Positions 25,004 to 32,842 of a stretch of 64,000 nt of DNA are shown piece after piece. Every line of letters begins with the position of its first letter. Within the stretch, counting starts at the first letter, position 1. A model generated the notes under the pieces. The model saw only the letters and a list, made by a program, of their open reading frames with translations. It had not been told where the DNA came from and made no database searches. Source of the stretch: Halovivax asiaticus JCM 14624. Its GTDB lineage: Archaea > Halobacteriota > Halobacteria > Halobacteriales > Natrialbaceae. Location: the NCBI RefSeq assembly GCF_000337515.1, contig NZ_AOIQ01000006.1:378265-442264 (forward strand), given 5' to 3'. Both the position numbers and the translations under genes were made by a program.

Positions 25004-26755
25004 ATGAGAAATGCCAAAATCGTCTGTACGCTCGGCCCGGCCTCGAGCGACCGCGAGACGATCCATCGGCTCGCCGAGGCGGGGATGTCCGTCGCTCGGC
25101 TGAACGCCAGCCACGGCGACACCGAGGATCGGGCCGCACTGATCGAGCGACTCCGGGCAGTCGACGAGGAACGCGACCGCCCGATCGCGATCATGCTCGA
25201 TCTGCAGGGACCGGAGATCCGGACGGCGCCGCTCGACGAGGGCGAGACGATCACCCTCGAGACGGGACAGACGGTTCAGCTTGCGGAAGGAACCGCCGCA
25301 ACGACGGATCGGATCGGGGTTTCGGAACCGCTCGATGGCGTCTCGGCCGGCGACCGGATCCTGCTCGACGACGGGTTGATCGAGCTCGACGTGATCGACG
25401 TCGCAGGCGAGGGCGTCGAGACGCGAGTCGAGAGTGGCGGCGAACTCGGGAGTCGAAAGGGCGTGAACGTTCCGGGCATCGACCTCGACCTCGAGACGAT
25501 CACGGCCGGCGACCGCGCCGAACTCGAACTGGCCGCCGAGTACGACGTCGACTTCGTGGCCGCGAGTTTCGTTCGCGACGCCGACGACGTCTACGCAGTC
25601 AACGAGGTCCTCGAGGGACTGGACGCCGACGTGCCGATCGTCTCGAAGATCGAGCGCGCCGACGCGGTGGACAATCTGGACGAGCTGGTCGACGCATCGT
25701 CGGGGATCATGGTCGCCCGCGGGGATCTGGGCGTCGAGCTCCCCATGGAAGACGTCCCGATGATTCAGAAGCGGATCATCCGCCGCGGACACGAGGGTGG
25801 CGTGCCGGTGATCACGGCCACCGAGATGCTCGACTCGATGGTCCACTCGCGACGACCCACGCGCGCGGAGGCCTCGGACGTGGCGAACGCCGTCCTCGAC
25901 GGGACCGACGCCGTCATGCTCTCGGCGGAGACGGCCGTCGGCGACCACCCGGTGCGCGTCGTCGAGACGATGGACCGGATCGTCCGCGAGGTCGAGCGTT
26001 CCGGCGAGTACGACACCGTCCTCGAGGGACGCGTGCCGAAATCCGGCTCGACGCGGACCGACGCGCTCGCGAGGGCGGCCCGGTATCTGGCCCGCGACGT
26101 CGGCGCAGACGCCATCGTGGCCGCGACCGAGTCGGGCTACACCGCCCGGAAAGCGGCCAAGTATCGCCCCGCGATCCCCATCGTCGCCTCGACCCCGCAC
26201 GAGGACGTCCGGCGTGAGCTCGCGCTCAGCTGGGGCGTCACACCGGTATACGCACCGGTTTCCAATCGGGGCGTCGACGCCGTCATCGAGCGGGCCGTCC
26301 AGTCAGCGCTCGACGCCGGGGTCGCCGAATCCGGCGACACCGTCGTCGTCCTCTGTGGCATGATGACCGAACTGGAAGGGGCGAACACGACGAACATGCT
26401 GAAGGTACACGTCGCCGCCGACACGATCGAGACCGGCCGCGTCGTCGTCGAAGGGCGCGCATCCGGGCCGATCGCCCACGCACCCGAAGGCGACCTGACC
26501 GACGTTCCGGACGGCGCCATCGTCGCGATCGACGGCATCGACGAGTTTACCGGCGATGTCTCCAAACTGGCTGGGATCGTCGACACTCGGCCCGGGATGA
26601 CCGGATACGCCGCACTCGTCGCCCGCGAACTGGGGATCCCGATGCTCAGCGACGCGGACTGTACCACCGTCGAGGCTGGCCGGGTCGTCACCATCGACGG
26701 CGATCGCGGCGTCGTCTACGACGGCGACGTGGGCACCGACGGTACGGAGCGATAA
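25004..26755 (+). CDS. pyk: Pyruvate kinase with C-terminal PEP-utiliser-like domain
   Basis: Pyruvate kinase converts PEP and ADP to pyruvate and ATP at the end of glycolysis. The 583-residue protein has the N-terminal KIVCTLGPASS, the LDLQGPEIRT stretch and the metal/substrate motif VSKIERADAV near 211-220. MVARGDLGVELP follows near 235-246, and VITATEMLDSM near 267-277 completes the barrel. The last ~100 residues (from about 485) resemble the phosphohistidine domain of PEP-utilising enzymes (RPGMTGYAALVARELG), but the position of the catalytic His is occupied by Tyr. The domain is thus probably structural or regulatory. Such extended kinases are known in other prokaryotes. The call is firm. 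Confidence 0.95.
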   Translation: MRNAKIVCTLGPASSDRETIHRLAEAGMSVARLNASHGDTEDRAALIERLRAVDEERDRPIAIMLDLQGPEIRTAPLDEGETITLETGQTVQLAEGTAATTDRIGVSEPLDGVSAGDRILLDDGLIELDVIDVAGEGVETRVESGGELGSRKGVNVPGIDLDLETITAGDRAELELAAEYDVDFVAASFVRDADDVYAVNEVLEGLDADVPIVSKIERADAVDNLDELVDASSGIMVARGDLGVELPMEDVPMIQKRIIRRGHEGGVPVITATEMLDSMVHSRRPTRAEASDVANAVLDGTDAVMLSAETAVGDHPVRVVETMDRIVREVERSGEYDTVLEGRVPKSGSTRTDALARAARYLARDVGADAIVAATESGYTARKAAKYRPAIPIVASTPHEDVRRELALSWGVTPVYAPVSNRGVDAVIERAVQSALDAGVAESGDTVVVLCGMMTELEGANTTNMLKVHVAADTIETGRVVVEGRASGPIAHAPEGDLTDVPDGAIVAIDGIDEFTGDVSKLAGIVDTRPGMTGYAALVARELGIPMLSDADCTTVEAGRVVTIDGDRGVVYDGDVGTDGTER

Positions 26756-26766
26756 GCCGCCCGCGC

Positions 26767-26775
26767 ACTTTTGAA
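26767..26775 (+). promoter_or_regulatory. TATA-like element of the 26798 gene
   Basis: ACTTTTGAA is centred about 27 bp upstream of ATG 26798. It excludes the in-frame start at 26771. Confidence 0.45.
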
Positions 26776-26797
26776 GCCGGCTCCCGTATACGGAGCA

Positions 26798-27112
26798 ATG
26801 ACCGAGCGACGGACGGACTCAGGAGCCGTCGACGAAGCAGACGAACCAGACGCCCCAGGAACCGAGGAGCCGGAAGAAGAATCCGCGAATGCCCGGGACG
26901 AGTTGCGGCCGACGACACCCGGCGGATCGACGAGCGAGTTCGAAGACCCGGATTCGGACGACGAGGCCGCCCGGTCGAAGCCGGGCGTTCCCGAACCGCT
27001 CTCGACGCCTGTCCGGTCCGGTTCGATCGACGCCGAAAACGCCGCGTTCGTCGTTCTCGGTGCGCTGGCGACCGTCGCGCTCTTCGTCCGTCTGGCCGGC
27101 GTCGCCGTCTAG
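26798..27112 (+). CDS. Small acidic protein with one C-terminal membrane helix
   Basis: A 104-residue protein. About 75 residues are highly acidic, Pro/Ser-rich and probably disordered. A single hydrophobic helix follows (about 82-103, AAFVVLGALATVALFVRLAG). It would be a tail-anchored protein with its charged part in the cytoplasm. I cannot name the family with confidence. It lies just upstream of the NfeD and SPFH genes on the same strand, each with its own TATA box, so only position suggests a link to membrane-protein quality control. Confidence 0.65.
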   Translation: MTERRTDSGAVDEADEPDAPGTEEPEEESANARDELRPTTPGGSTSEFEDPDSDDEAARSKPGVPEPLSTPVRSGSIDAENAAFVVLGALATVALFVRLAGVAV

Positions 27113-27143
27113 GCGAGGCGCCGACGAAAAATCACCTCGTAAA

Positions 27144-27155
27144 CAGTTAATTACG
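27144..27155 (+). promoter_or_regulatory. TATA-like element of the NfeD gene
   Basis: AGTTAATTACGG is centred 26 bp upstream of ATG 27176. Confidence 0.5.
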
Positions 27156-27175
27156 GTGACGCCCTAGGACCTCGT

Positions 27176-27781
27176 ATGCTCGAGACGCTGGCGTCGAACA
27201 CTGCGCTCGTGTTGCTCGCCACTGGCCTCGTACTGATGGTGCTGGAGGCGATGTCTCCGGGGGCGTACCTGATCGTCATCGGCGTCGCGCTCGCTGGCGC
27301 CGGGTTGATCGGCGTCGTATTCGGCGGCCTCGGTATCTTCGCACTCGCCGCGTTGACACTCGTGGTTGGCGTCGTGGCGACGTGGATCTACCGCGAGTTC
27401 GACTTCTACGGCGGCAAGGGACAGGCCCAGACGAGTAGTTCGAGCAGTCTCGCGGGGGCGACCGGCTACGTCACCGACACCGTCACGTCACGTCAGGGCG
27501 AGGTGAAACTCGAAAGCGGTGGGTTTGCCCCCTTCTACAGCGCCCGGTCGAGAACCGGCGACATCGAGGAGGGAACCGAGATCATCGTCATGGATCCCGG
27601 CGGCGGCAACGTCCTCACCGTCGAACCGCTCGAGTCGGTGGAACGAGACGAGATCGATCGCGCGCTCGAACGGGGCCGCGAGGCCGAACCGGATGGGGAG
27701 ACAGTCGACACGGGAGAGGTGGGGGCCGACAACACAGCAGACTCGGTGGATACAGACGTCGAAACCGAGCGCTCCGGATAA
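27176..27781 (+). CDS. NfeD-family membrane protein
   Basis: A 201-residue protein with hydrophobic helices at about 8-25, 30-50 and 54-72, then a soluble OB-like domain (about 88-150). An acidic disordered tail completes it. NfeD proteins work beside stomatin/SPFH proteins in membrane microdomain and protease systems. The next gene (27902) encodes an SPFH protein, the classic pairing. The short form here lacks the N-terminal ClpP-like protease domain of long NfeD proteins. Each of the two genes has its own TATA box, so co-transcription is not required. Confidence 0.85.
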   Translation: MLETLASNTALVLLATGLVLMVLEAMSPGAYLIVIGVALAGAGLIGVVFGGLGIFALAALTLVVGVVATWIYREFDFYGGKGQAQTSSSSSLAGATGYVTDTVTSRQGEVKLESGGFAPFYSARSRTGDIEEGTEIIVMDPGGGNVLTVEPLESVERDEIDRALERGREAEPDGETVDTGEVGADNTADSVDTDVETERSG

Positions 27782-27870
27782 CTGACTGCGTTCATCCGGG
27801 CCAGTGAGCCGCGGTGCTCCCCGAACCTGACATCCCATTATTCCGATCAGTCACATTCACGAACGGCAAC

Positions 27871-27880
27871 ACTTTTGAGA
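27871..27880 (+). promoter_or_regulatory. TATA-like element of the SPFH gene
   Basis: ACTTTTGAGA is centred 27 bp upstream of ATG 27902. Confidence 0.5.
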
Positions 27881-27901
27881 CGGCCGCTGGTACAGTCCGA
27901 T

Positions 27902-29008
27902 ATGGCAACCACCTCACTGCTGATCATCGGTGCACTCGCACTGGTCGTCGTCGTCGCGTCGCTACTGAGTGCCATCGAGATCGTCAACGCGTACGAAAAG
28001 CGCGCGCTGACCGTCTTCGGTGAGTACCGCAAACTCCTGGAGCCGGGCATCAACATCGTCCCGCCGTTCGTCTCGAAGACCTACACGTTCGACATGCGAA
28101 CGCAGACGCTCGACGTCCCGCGACAAGAGGCGATTACCCGGGACAACTCGCCCGTGACCGCCGACGCGGTCGTCTACATCAAGGTCATGGACGCGAAGAA
28201 GGCCTTCCTCGAGGTCGACAACTACAAGAAGGCCGTCTCGAACCTCGCCCAGACGACACTGCGGGCAGTGCTCGGCGACATGGAGCTCGACGATACGCTC
28301 AACAAACGCCAGCAGATCAACGCCCACATTCGCGAAGAACTCGACGAACCCACCGACGAGTGGGGGATCCGCGTCGAGAGCGTCGAGGTCCGCGAGGTCA
28401 ATCCATCGAAGGACGTCCAGCAGGCGATGGAACAGCAGACCTCCGCCGAGCGAAAACGCCGTGCCATGATCCTGGAGGCCCAGGGTGAACGCCGCAGCGC
28501 CGTCGAGAAGGCCGAAGGTGACAAGCAAAGCGACATCATCCGCGCACAGGGTGAAAAACAGAGCCAGATCCTGGAGGCACAGGGTGACTCGATTTCGACG
28601 GTCCTTCGGGCCAAGTCCGCCGAATCGATGGGCGAACGCGCGGTCATCGACAAGGGGATGGAGACGCTCTCGGAGATCGGCCAGGGCGAATCCACGACGT
28701 TCGTGCTCCCGCAGGAACTGTCCTCGCTCGTCGGTCGCTACGGCAAGCACCTAAGCGGGAGCGACGTCTCCGAGGGGGAGGAATCCTTGGAGAGCCTCGA
28801 ATTCGACGAAGAGACCCGCGAACTGATCGGCCTCGACGACATCGCCGAGATCATCGGCGAGATCGACAAGGAAGCCGACATGGACGTCGAAGCCATGGAG
28901 CAAGAGGCCCAGGCGATCAAAGAGGGCAAGGATCCGGCGACGATTACGGATCCAGACGAGGTCATCGAGGAGATGGATCAGGAGATCGACGGCGGTTCCG
29001 GGCAGTAA
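27902..29008 (+). CDS. SPFH/Band 7 (stomatin/slipin-like) membrane protein
   Basis: A 368-residue protein with an N-terminal membrane anchor (about 4-25) and an SPFH domain (about 30-190). Seen there are KRALTVFGEYRKLLEPGINI, the strand TFDMRTQTLDVPRQEAITRD and DAVVYIKVMD. A long helical region follows with Ala/Gln/Gly/Glu repeats (EAQGERRSAVEKAEGDKQSD and similar units), typical of oligomerising stomatins. The tail is acidic. Partner NfeD lies 120 bp upstream. Together they probably form a membrane scaffold that organises proteolysis or stress response. ATG 27902 was chosen from TATA spacing and the hydrophobic start. Confidence 0.9.
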   Translation: MATTSLLIIGALALVVVVASLLSAIEIVNAYEKRALTVFGEYRKLLEPGINIVPPFVSKTYTFDMRTQTLDVPRQEAITRDNSPVTADAVVYIKVMDAKKAFLEVDNYKKAVSNLAQTTLRAVLGDMELDDTLNKRQQINAHIREELDEPTDEWGIRVESVEVREVNPSKDVQQAMEQQTSAERKRRAMILEAQGERRSAVEKAEGDKQSDIIRAQGEKQSQILEAQGDSISTVLRAKSAESMGERAVIDKGMETLSEIGQGESTTFVLPQELSSLVGRYGKHLSGSDVSEGEESLESLEFDEETRELIGLDDIAEIIGEIDKEADMDVEAMEQEAQAIKEGKDPATITDPDEVIEEMDQEIDGGSGQ

Positions 29009-29102
29009 TCGGACCGGTCAATTTCCGTGAACGTTCTGTTCGCGAAACGAAAATCGAACGAAACCGGTTTTACGGAGGAGACCGAGGAGACAGTAGAGAC
29101 GC

Positions 29103-29717
29103 ATGTCCGGTGACGATCGCGTCGACGAAGACAAACGGGCCACGTTACGCCGTTTCGCCACCGTTGGTGCCAGCGCATCGCTCGTCGGGTCGGCGAGCGC
29201 CGCGACCGCGACCGGCGACAGCGAGCCACGCGACGCGATCACCGGCTACTTGTCGACGACACCGGGCGCACACTTTTCGAAGATCCGGGACGACCTCAAA
29301 CTCGGCACCGGCGAGACCCAGCATCACCTTCGGACGCTCGAATCCGCCGGATCGATCGAGCAGTTCCGCGACGGGGACTACCGCCGATACGTCCAGACGG
29401 GGCGCTTCGACGAGTTCGAGAAACGCGCACTGGGGTACCTCCGTCGGGAGACCCCTCGTGGCATGATACTCGAACTGCTCCGATCGCCGGATGCGGGTGC
29501 GAACGACCTCGCCGCCGTACTGGACGTCTCCCCGCCGACGATCAGCAAGTACGCTGGCGAACTCGAGACCCACGGATTACTTTCGCGCGAAGACGGGTAC
29601 TCACTCGTCCGACCAGAAACCGTGCTGCTTCTGGTCGTCAGCCACGCCGAATCCTTCGGTTCCGACGCCGTCTCGCTCGCGGACGAGGCCGATCAACTTC
29701 TCGTGTACGACGGCTGA
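29103..29717 (+). CDS. Two-domain winged-helix regulator with a Tat-like N-terminus
   Basis: A 204-residue protein with two winged-helix domains, at about 42-95 (GAHFSKIRDDLKLGTGETQH) and 112-165 (RGMILELLRSPDAGANDLAA, then PPTISKYAGELETHGLLS). These are arrayed like haloarchaeal transcription regulators. Unusually, residues 11-34 read KRATLRRFATVGASASLVGS followed by ASAA. This looks like a twin-arginine signal with an AxA cleavage site. A DNA-binding protein should stay in the cytoplasm, so the segment may be a false signal or a membrane-sensing tail. TATA-like TTTTAC is 32 bp upstream. No target can be inferred. Confidence 0.8.
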   Translation: MSGDDRVDEDKRATLRRFATVGASASLVGSASAATATGDSEPRDAITGYLSTTPGAHFSKIRDDLKLGTGETQHHLRTLESAGSIEQFRDGDYRRYVQTGRFDEFEKRALGYLRRETPRGMILELLRSPDAGANDLAAVLDVSPPTISKYAGELETHGLLSREDGYSLVRPETVLLLVVSHAESFGSDAVSLADEADQLLVYDG

Positions 29718-29747
29718 TCACACCGACTGTGCCCACGGGTGGGGAAC

Positions 29748-29755
29748 GCTTTTGC
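29748..29755 (+). promoter_or_regulatory. TATA-like element of the 29779 gene
   Basis: GCTTTTGC is centred 27 bp upstream of ATG 29779. It supports this start over the long upstream frame that overlaps the regulator gene. Confidence 0.45.
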
Positions 29756-29778
29756 CGTCACACGCAAACTGCGGGTAC

Positions 29779-30075
29779 ATGAGCGACTTCGACCTCGACC
29801 TGCGGGCGATGGAAGAACACATCGAGGACGGTGACACCGACGTCGTCGATGCCGACGTGGTTCTCGACGTGCTCGACGGGACGACACCGGACGAAGAACG
29901 GATCGAAACCGTGAGCGACGGCAGCGTCCTCTTGCTCGACGTCGACGGTGACGTCAACGAACTCGCGTCCGGATTCGCTCGCGAGGTTTCGGAAGCCGGC
30001 GGCAACCTCGTCCACTTCCGCGGGTTCCTCGTCGTTACACCGCCCGGCGTCTCCGTCGACAACAGCCGACTGTGA
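29779..30075 (+). CDS. Small acidic haloarchaeal protein (possibly DUF5779-like)
   Basis: A 98-residue very acidic protein without signal or membrane segment. The second half looks like a compact alpha/beta fold: GSVLLLDVDGDVNELASGFA, then GGNLVHFRGFLVVTPPG and VDNSRL. I recall a haloarchaeal uncharacterised family (DUF5779) with this ending but cannot verify it. The frame continues upstream to 29491 with antisense-like composition; TATA spacing picks ATG 29779. Function is unknown. It stands alone, between a regulator and a convergent VOC gene. Confidence 0.65.
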   Translation: MSDFDLDLRAMEEHIEDGDTDVVDADVVLDVLDGTTPDEERIETVSDGSVLLLDVDGDVNELASGFAREVSEAGGNLVHFRGFLVVTPPGVSVDNSRL

Positions 30076-30108
30076 GGAACCGACGAGCGTCGCCCGGTTC
30101 GTCAGCCG

Positions 30109-30798
30109 TTAGGAAGCCGACTCGGTGAACGTCAGCACGTGGCCGTCTGGATCGATGACTACCCGGTCGGAGCCACGCGCCGTCGTCTCGCACGCATCCT
30201 CTTCGACCAGCCCCACCACTGCTCTTGGATCGTCACAGGAAAATCCGAGGTCGACGTGGACGCCGCCCCGGGCGTCGGCGATACCGAGCTGGGGTTCCCA
30301 GAGCTCCAGTGCGACGGGGCCGTCCATCCTGATTCGTCGGCGGTCGGCCCCAGTATCGACCGTCTCGAAACCGAACCGTTCGTAGAACGATCGCGACCGA
30401 TCGATCGACGCCACCTCCAGTGCCACCTCGAAGATGCCATCGATACCCGGCCCATCGACATCGCGCTGCCCGAGTTCGACGCAGTTGCCGTCGGGATCGT
30501 AACAGTAGAGCGATTTGGCGTCACCGAACTGGACCTCCGCGAGTTCGTACGCCGGTTCGAGGCGGTCCCACCACGCGTCGTACTCCGCTGATGGGATCGA
30601 ACAGGCGAAGTGCGTGTGCAGGCCGCCACGTGGGAGGCCAATCGGCCGTCGAATCACGAGTTCCGACGGACCGGCCTCGAACCGGATCTCCGTCTCGGTT
30701 GCAGTTGCGACCGACAGGGAAAGCGTCTCTTCGTAGAACGATCGCGCCGCGTCGAGGTACTTCGCCTCCAGACCGAGCCAGGCGAGTTCGTCGAGCAT
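30109..30798 (-). CDS. VOC-superfamily protein with two glyoxalase/dioxygenase-like modules
   Basis: A 229-residue vicinal-oxygen-chelate protein. It is built from two betaalpha-beta-beta-beta modules (about 1-115 and 120-229), as in extradiol dioxygenases and glyoxalases. Each module starts with a strand-helix pair (LGLEAKYLDAARSFYEETL, and FEVALEVASIDRSRSFYERF) and ends with the DPDGNCVEL or DPDGHVLTF pattern. Candidate metal ligands are HTHF in the first module and Glu in the DPDGNCVE motif. The substrate is unknown. TATA-like CTGATAAAC is 27 bp upstream of ATG 30798. Confidence 0.85.
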   Translation of the reverse strand: MLDELAWLGLEAKYLDAARSFYEETLSLSVATATETEIRFEAGPSELVIRRPIGLPRGGLHTHFACSIPSAEYDAWWDRLEPAYELAEVQFGDAKSLYCYDPDGNCVELGQRDVDGPGIDGIFEVALEVASIDRSRSFYERFGFETVDTGADRRRIRMDGPVALELWEPQLGIADARGGVHVDLGFSCDDPRAVVGLVEEDACETTARGSDRVVIDPDGHVLTFTESAS

Positions 30799-30820
30799 AC
30801 GGGTCGTTCGAGGAGCAGCC

Positions 30821-30829
30821 GTTTATCAG
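30821..30829 (-). promoter_or_regulatory. TATA-like element of the VOC gene
   Basis: CTGATAAAC on the minus strand is centred 27 bp upstream of ATG 30798. Confidence 0.5.
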
Positions 30830-30911
30830 TAGGCCAGTTGTGCCGTCGGTCACGCGAACCGACAACGGATGACTTAACCGGTGGTACGCCCATCTCCCGG
30901 CAGAGCACACG

Positions 30912-31607
30912 ATGTCCGAGCTACCGGAGGACTTCAGTTGTACGATCACCAACTGGGAGTATATCTACAGCCTCTGTCGGGACGTGAGCGAGCAGGTCAG
31001 ACGGGACACGTTCGAACCGGACGTGATCGTCGCGCTCGCGCGCGGCGGCTGGTTCGCCGGCCGCTGTCTCTGTGACTTCCTCGGCCTGGACGACCTGACG
31101 AGCCTGAAGATGGAACACTACGTCGGCGCCGCCGAGAAGGCCGACGAGCCCACGGTCAGGTACCCGATGCCCGAAGGCAGCGTCGAGGACAAGGACGTTC
31201 TGATCATCGACGACATCGCCGACACCGGCGGGTCGATCGAACACGCCCACGAGTACGTCACCGACCGCGGCGCGGGGACCGTCCGAACTGCCACCCTCCA
31301 GTTGCTCGGAACCAGCGAGTTCGAACCCGAGTACGTCGGCGAGCGCTTAGCGGAGTGGGCCTGGATCGTCTACCCGTGGAACTTCATCGAGGACATGATC
31401 GACCTGATCTCGGGCGTCATGGAGTCGACCGACCAGGAGACGTTCACCGACGAAGATATCCGTCACTTCCTCGCGAGCACGCACGATATCCAGCGCATCG
31501 AGATGGAGATCGCCCAGCCCGATCGACTGCAGGAGGTCCTCTCCGAGATGGAACGACGCGACGTCATCGAAACCGTCCGCGGCGACGAGTGGCGTCTCAC
31601 CGACTGA
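30912..31607 (+). CDS. Type I phosphoribosyltransferase with C-terminal extension
   Basis: A 231-residue phosphoribosyltransferase, which transfers a base to PRPP. The PRPP motif VLIIDDIADTGGS lies near 96-108 and the early loop VALARGGWFAGR near 40-51. The ~60-residue C-terminal extension, including DRLQEVLSEMERRDVIETVR, looks like a winged helix. It might give substrate sensing or DNA contact, which is an inference. Xanthine/guanine-type enzymes show a similar core. A second phosphoribosyltransferase of a different type (hpt) lies at 57496. The start ATG 30912 has a TATA-like GACTTAACC 36 bp upstream. Confidence 0.85.
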   Translation: MSELPEDFSCTITNWEYIYSLCRDVSEQVRRDTFEPDVIVALARGGWFAGRCLCDFLGLDDLTSLKMEHYVGAAEKADEPTVRYPMPEGSVEDKDVLIIDDIADTGGSIEHAHEYVTDRGAGTVRTATLQLLGTSEFEPEYVGERLAEWAWIVYPWNFIEDMIDLISGVMESTDQETFTDEDIRHFLASTHDIQRIEMEIAQPDRLQEVLSEMERRDVIETVRGDEWRLTD

Positions 31608-31660
31608 GACAGGAAAATCTTCGCGGGCCGACGCTTTCTATCCCCAGCACGACTCCGCCG

Positions 31661-32842
31661 TCAATCCGCTACCGCTTCGCTCGCTTCGACCTCGACTGCC
31701 ACCTGCTGGATCCAGAGGTCGCCGAACAGCTCGTCCTGTTCGAGCCGGAATTGTCCTCGATGTGCCAGAAACAACAAGGCGAGATAGGTCATCACGCGTG
31801 ACCCACCGGCATCCTCTATCTCGGCGAAGAGCACCTCCTCACGGCCCCCCTCGTAGTGTGGCGCGAGTGCCGCCTCGACGTCGGCGATGACGGCGTCGAT
31901 CTCTTCGTCGTGTTGCGTGTGGGTGACGTCGTCCGCCGTCGGTTCGTCCACGCCACGATAGGCGTCCTCGGAGTGGTAGCTGAGTTCCTGGACACCACGA
32001 TTGAACCCCGACGGCGAGTTCGAGGTGTCGTACTCTCTGGAGCGCTTCCACCAGGACCCGCGTTCGGCGTCGCGGAGTTCGCGAACGAGTTCGTCGAGCG
32101 TCTCGGGCTTCCCGCGGGCGTGCTGTCGTTCGAGCCGCCGGTCCATCTCGGCTTCGAGCCGCTCGACGGGATCAAACCCGGGTACGTCACCGCCATCGTC
32201 GACCGGCCCCTCGTCGTCGACGAACGCCGCTTCCCAGGGCGGTAATTCCTCCTCGTCGGGTTCGTCCGGGCTGAAGAGCACGTCACTCTTCATCCGCAGG
32301 AGGACACTGGCGTAGAACAGTGCCCGACCGGAGGTCCGTAGATCCGCCTCGTCGAGGGCGTCGAGAAACGTATCCGTCACGTGGACGATGTCGATGTCCC
32401 AGGGATCGATCTCGCCGTCCTTCGCGAGTTGCACCAGCAACTCGACCGGCTGAACGTCCTCGTCGTCATCGTCCGCCGCCTCGGGAACCTCGGCCGGAAA
32501 CGGATCGTCCGAAACTGCCGACTCGTCACCGAAGTCGAACATCGACGACGCGCCGTCCGGCGGGTCGCGGTCCTCGTGCCCAGCGATCGACAGCGGAATG
32601 TCGTCGGCCGTTTCGTCCGTTTCCGTCTCGGTGTCCGTTCCCACGTCCGTCCCATCGGCTCCGTTCGTCGCCTTGGGCTCCTCGCCATCCTCGCTCACGG
32701 GTCGCTCACGCTCACGGGTCGCTTTCGCTCCCCGTTCGCCATTCCGAGAGCCTCGCTTCGCTCGGCCCTCGCTCTCCTCCCCGCTCGACTTTCCCGAGGA
32801 TTCCGTCGTCGGCTTCGCCTCCTCGGAACCCTCGCTAGTCAT
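31661..32842 (-). CDS. scpA: Segregation and condensation protein ScpA
   Basis: ScpA is the kleisin that bridges the SMC heads. The 393-residue protein has a charged, low-complexity N-terminal part (1 to about 130). The kleisin core follows: VELLVQLAKDGEIDPWDIDI near 132-151, then the helix AAFVDDE region, and a C-terminal winged helix (GSRVMTYLALLFLAHRGQFR near 352-371) that caps the SMC head. The ATG (32842) overlaps the SMC stop by 8 nt, so it is translated in coupling with smc. Archaeal ScpA proteins are usually shorter, the difference being the N-terminal tail. No scpB is visible. Confidence 0.93.
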   Translation of the reverse strand: MTSEGSEEAKPTTESSGKSSGEESEGRAKRGSRNGERGAKATRERERPVSEDGEEPKATNGADGTDVGTDTETETDETADDIPLSIAGHEDRDPPDGASSMFDFGDESAVSDDPFPAEVPEAADDDDEDVQPVELLVQLAKDGEIDPWDIDIVHVTDTFLDALDEADLRTSGRALFYASVLLRMKSDVLFSPDEPDEEELPPWEAAFVDDEGPVDDGGDVPGFDPVERLEAEMDRRLERQHARGKPETLDELVRELRDAERGSWWKRSREYDTSNSPSGFNRGVQELSYHSEDAYRGVDEPTADDVTHTQHDEEIDAVIADVEAALAPHYEGGREEVLFAEIEDAGGSRVMTYLALLFLAHRGQFRLEQDELFGDLWIQQVAVEVEASEAVAD

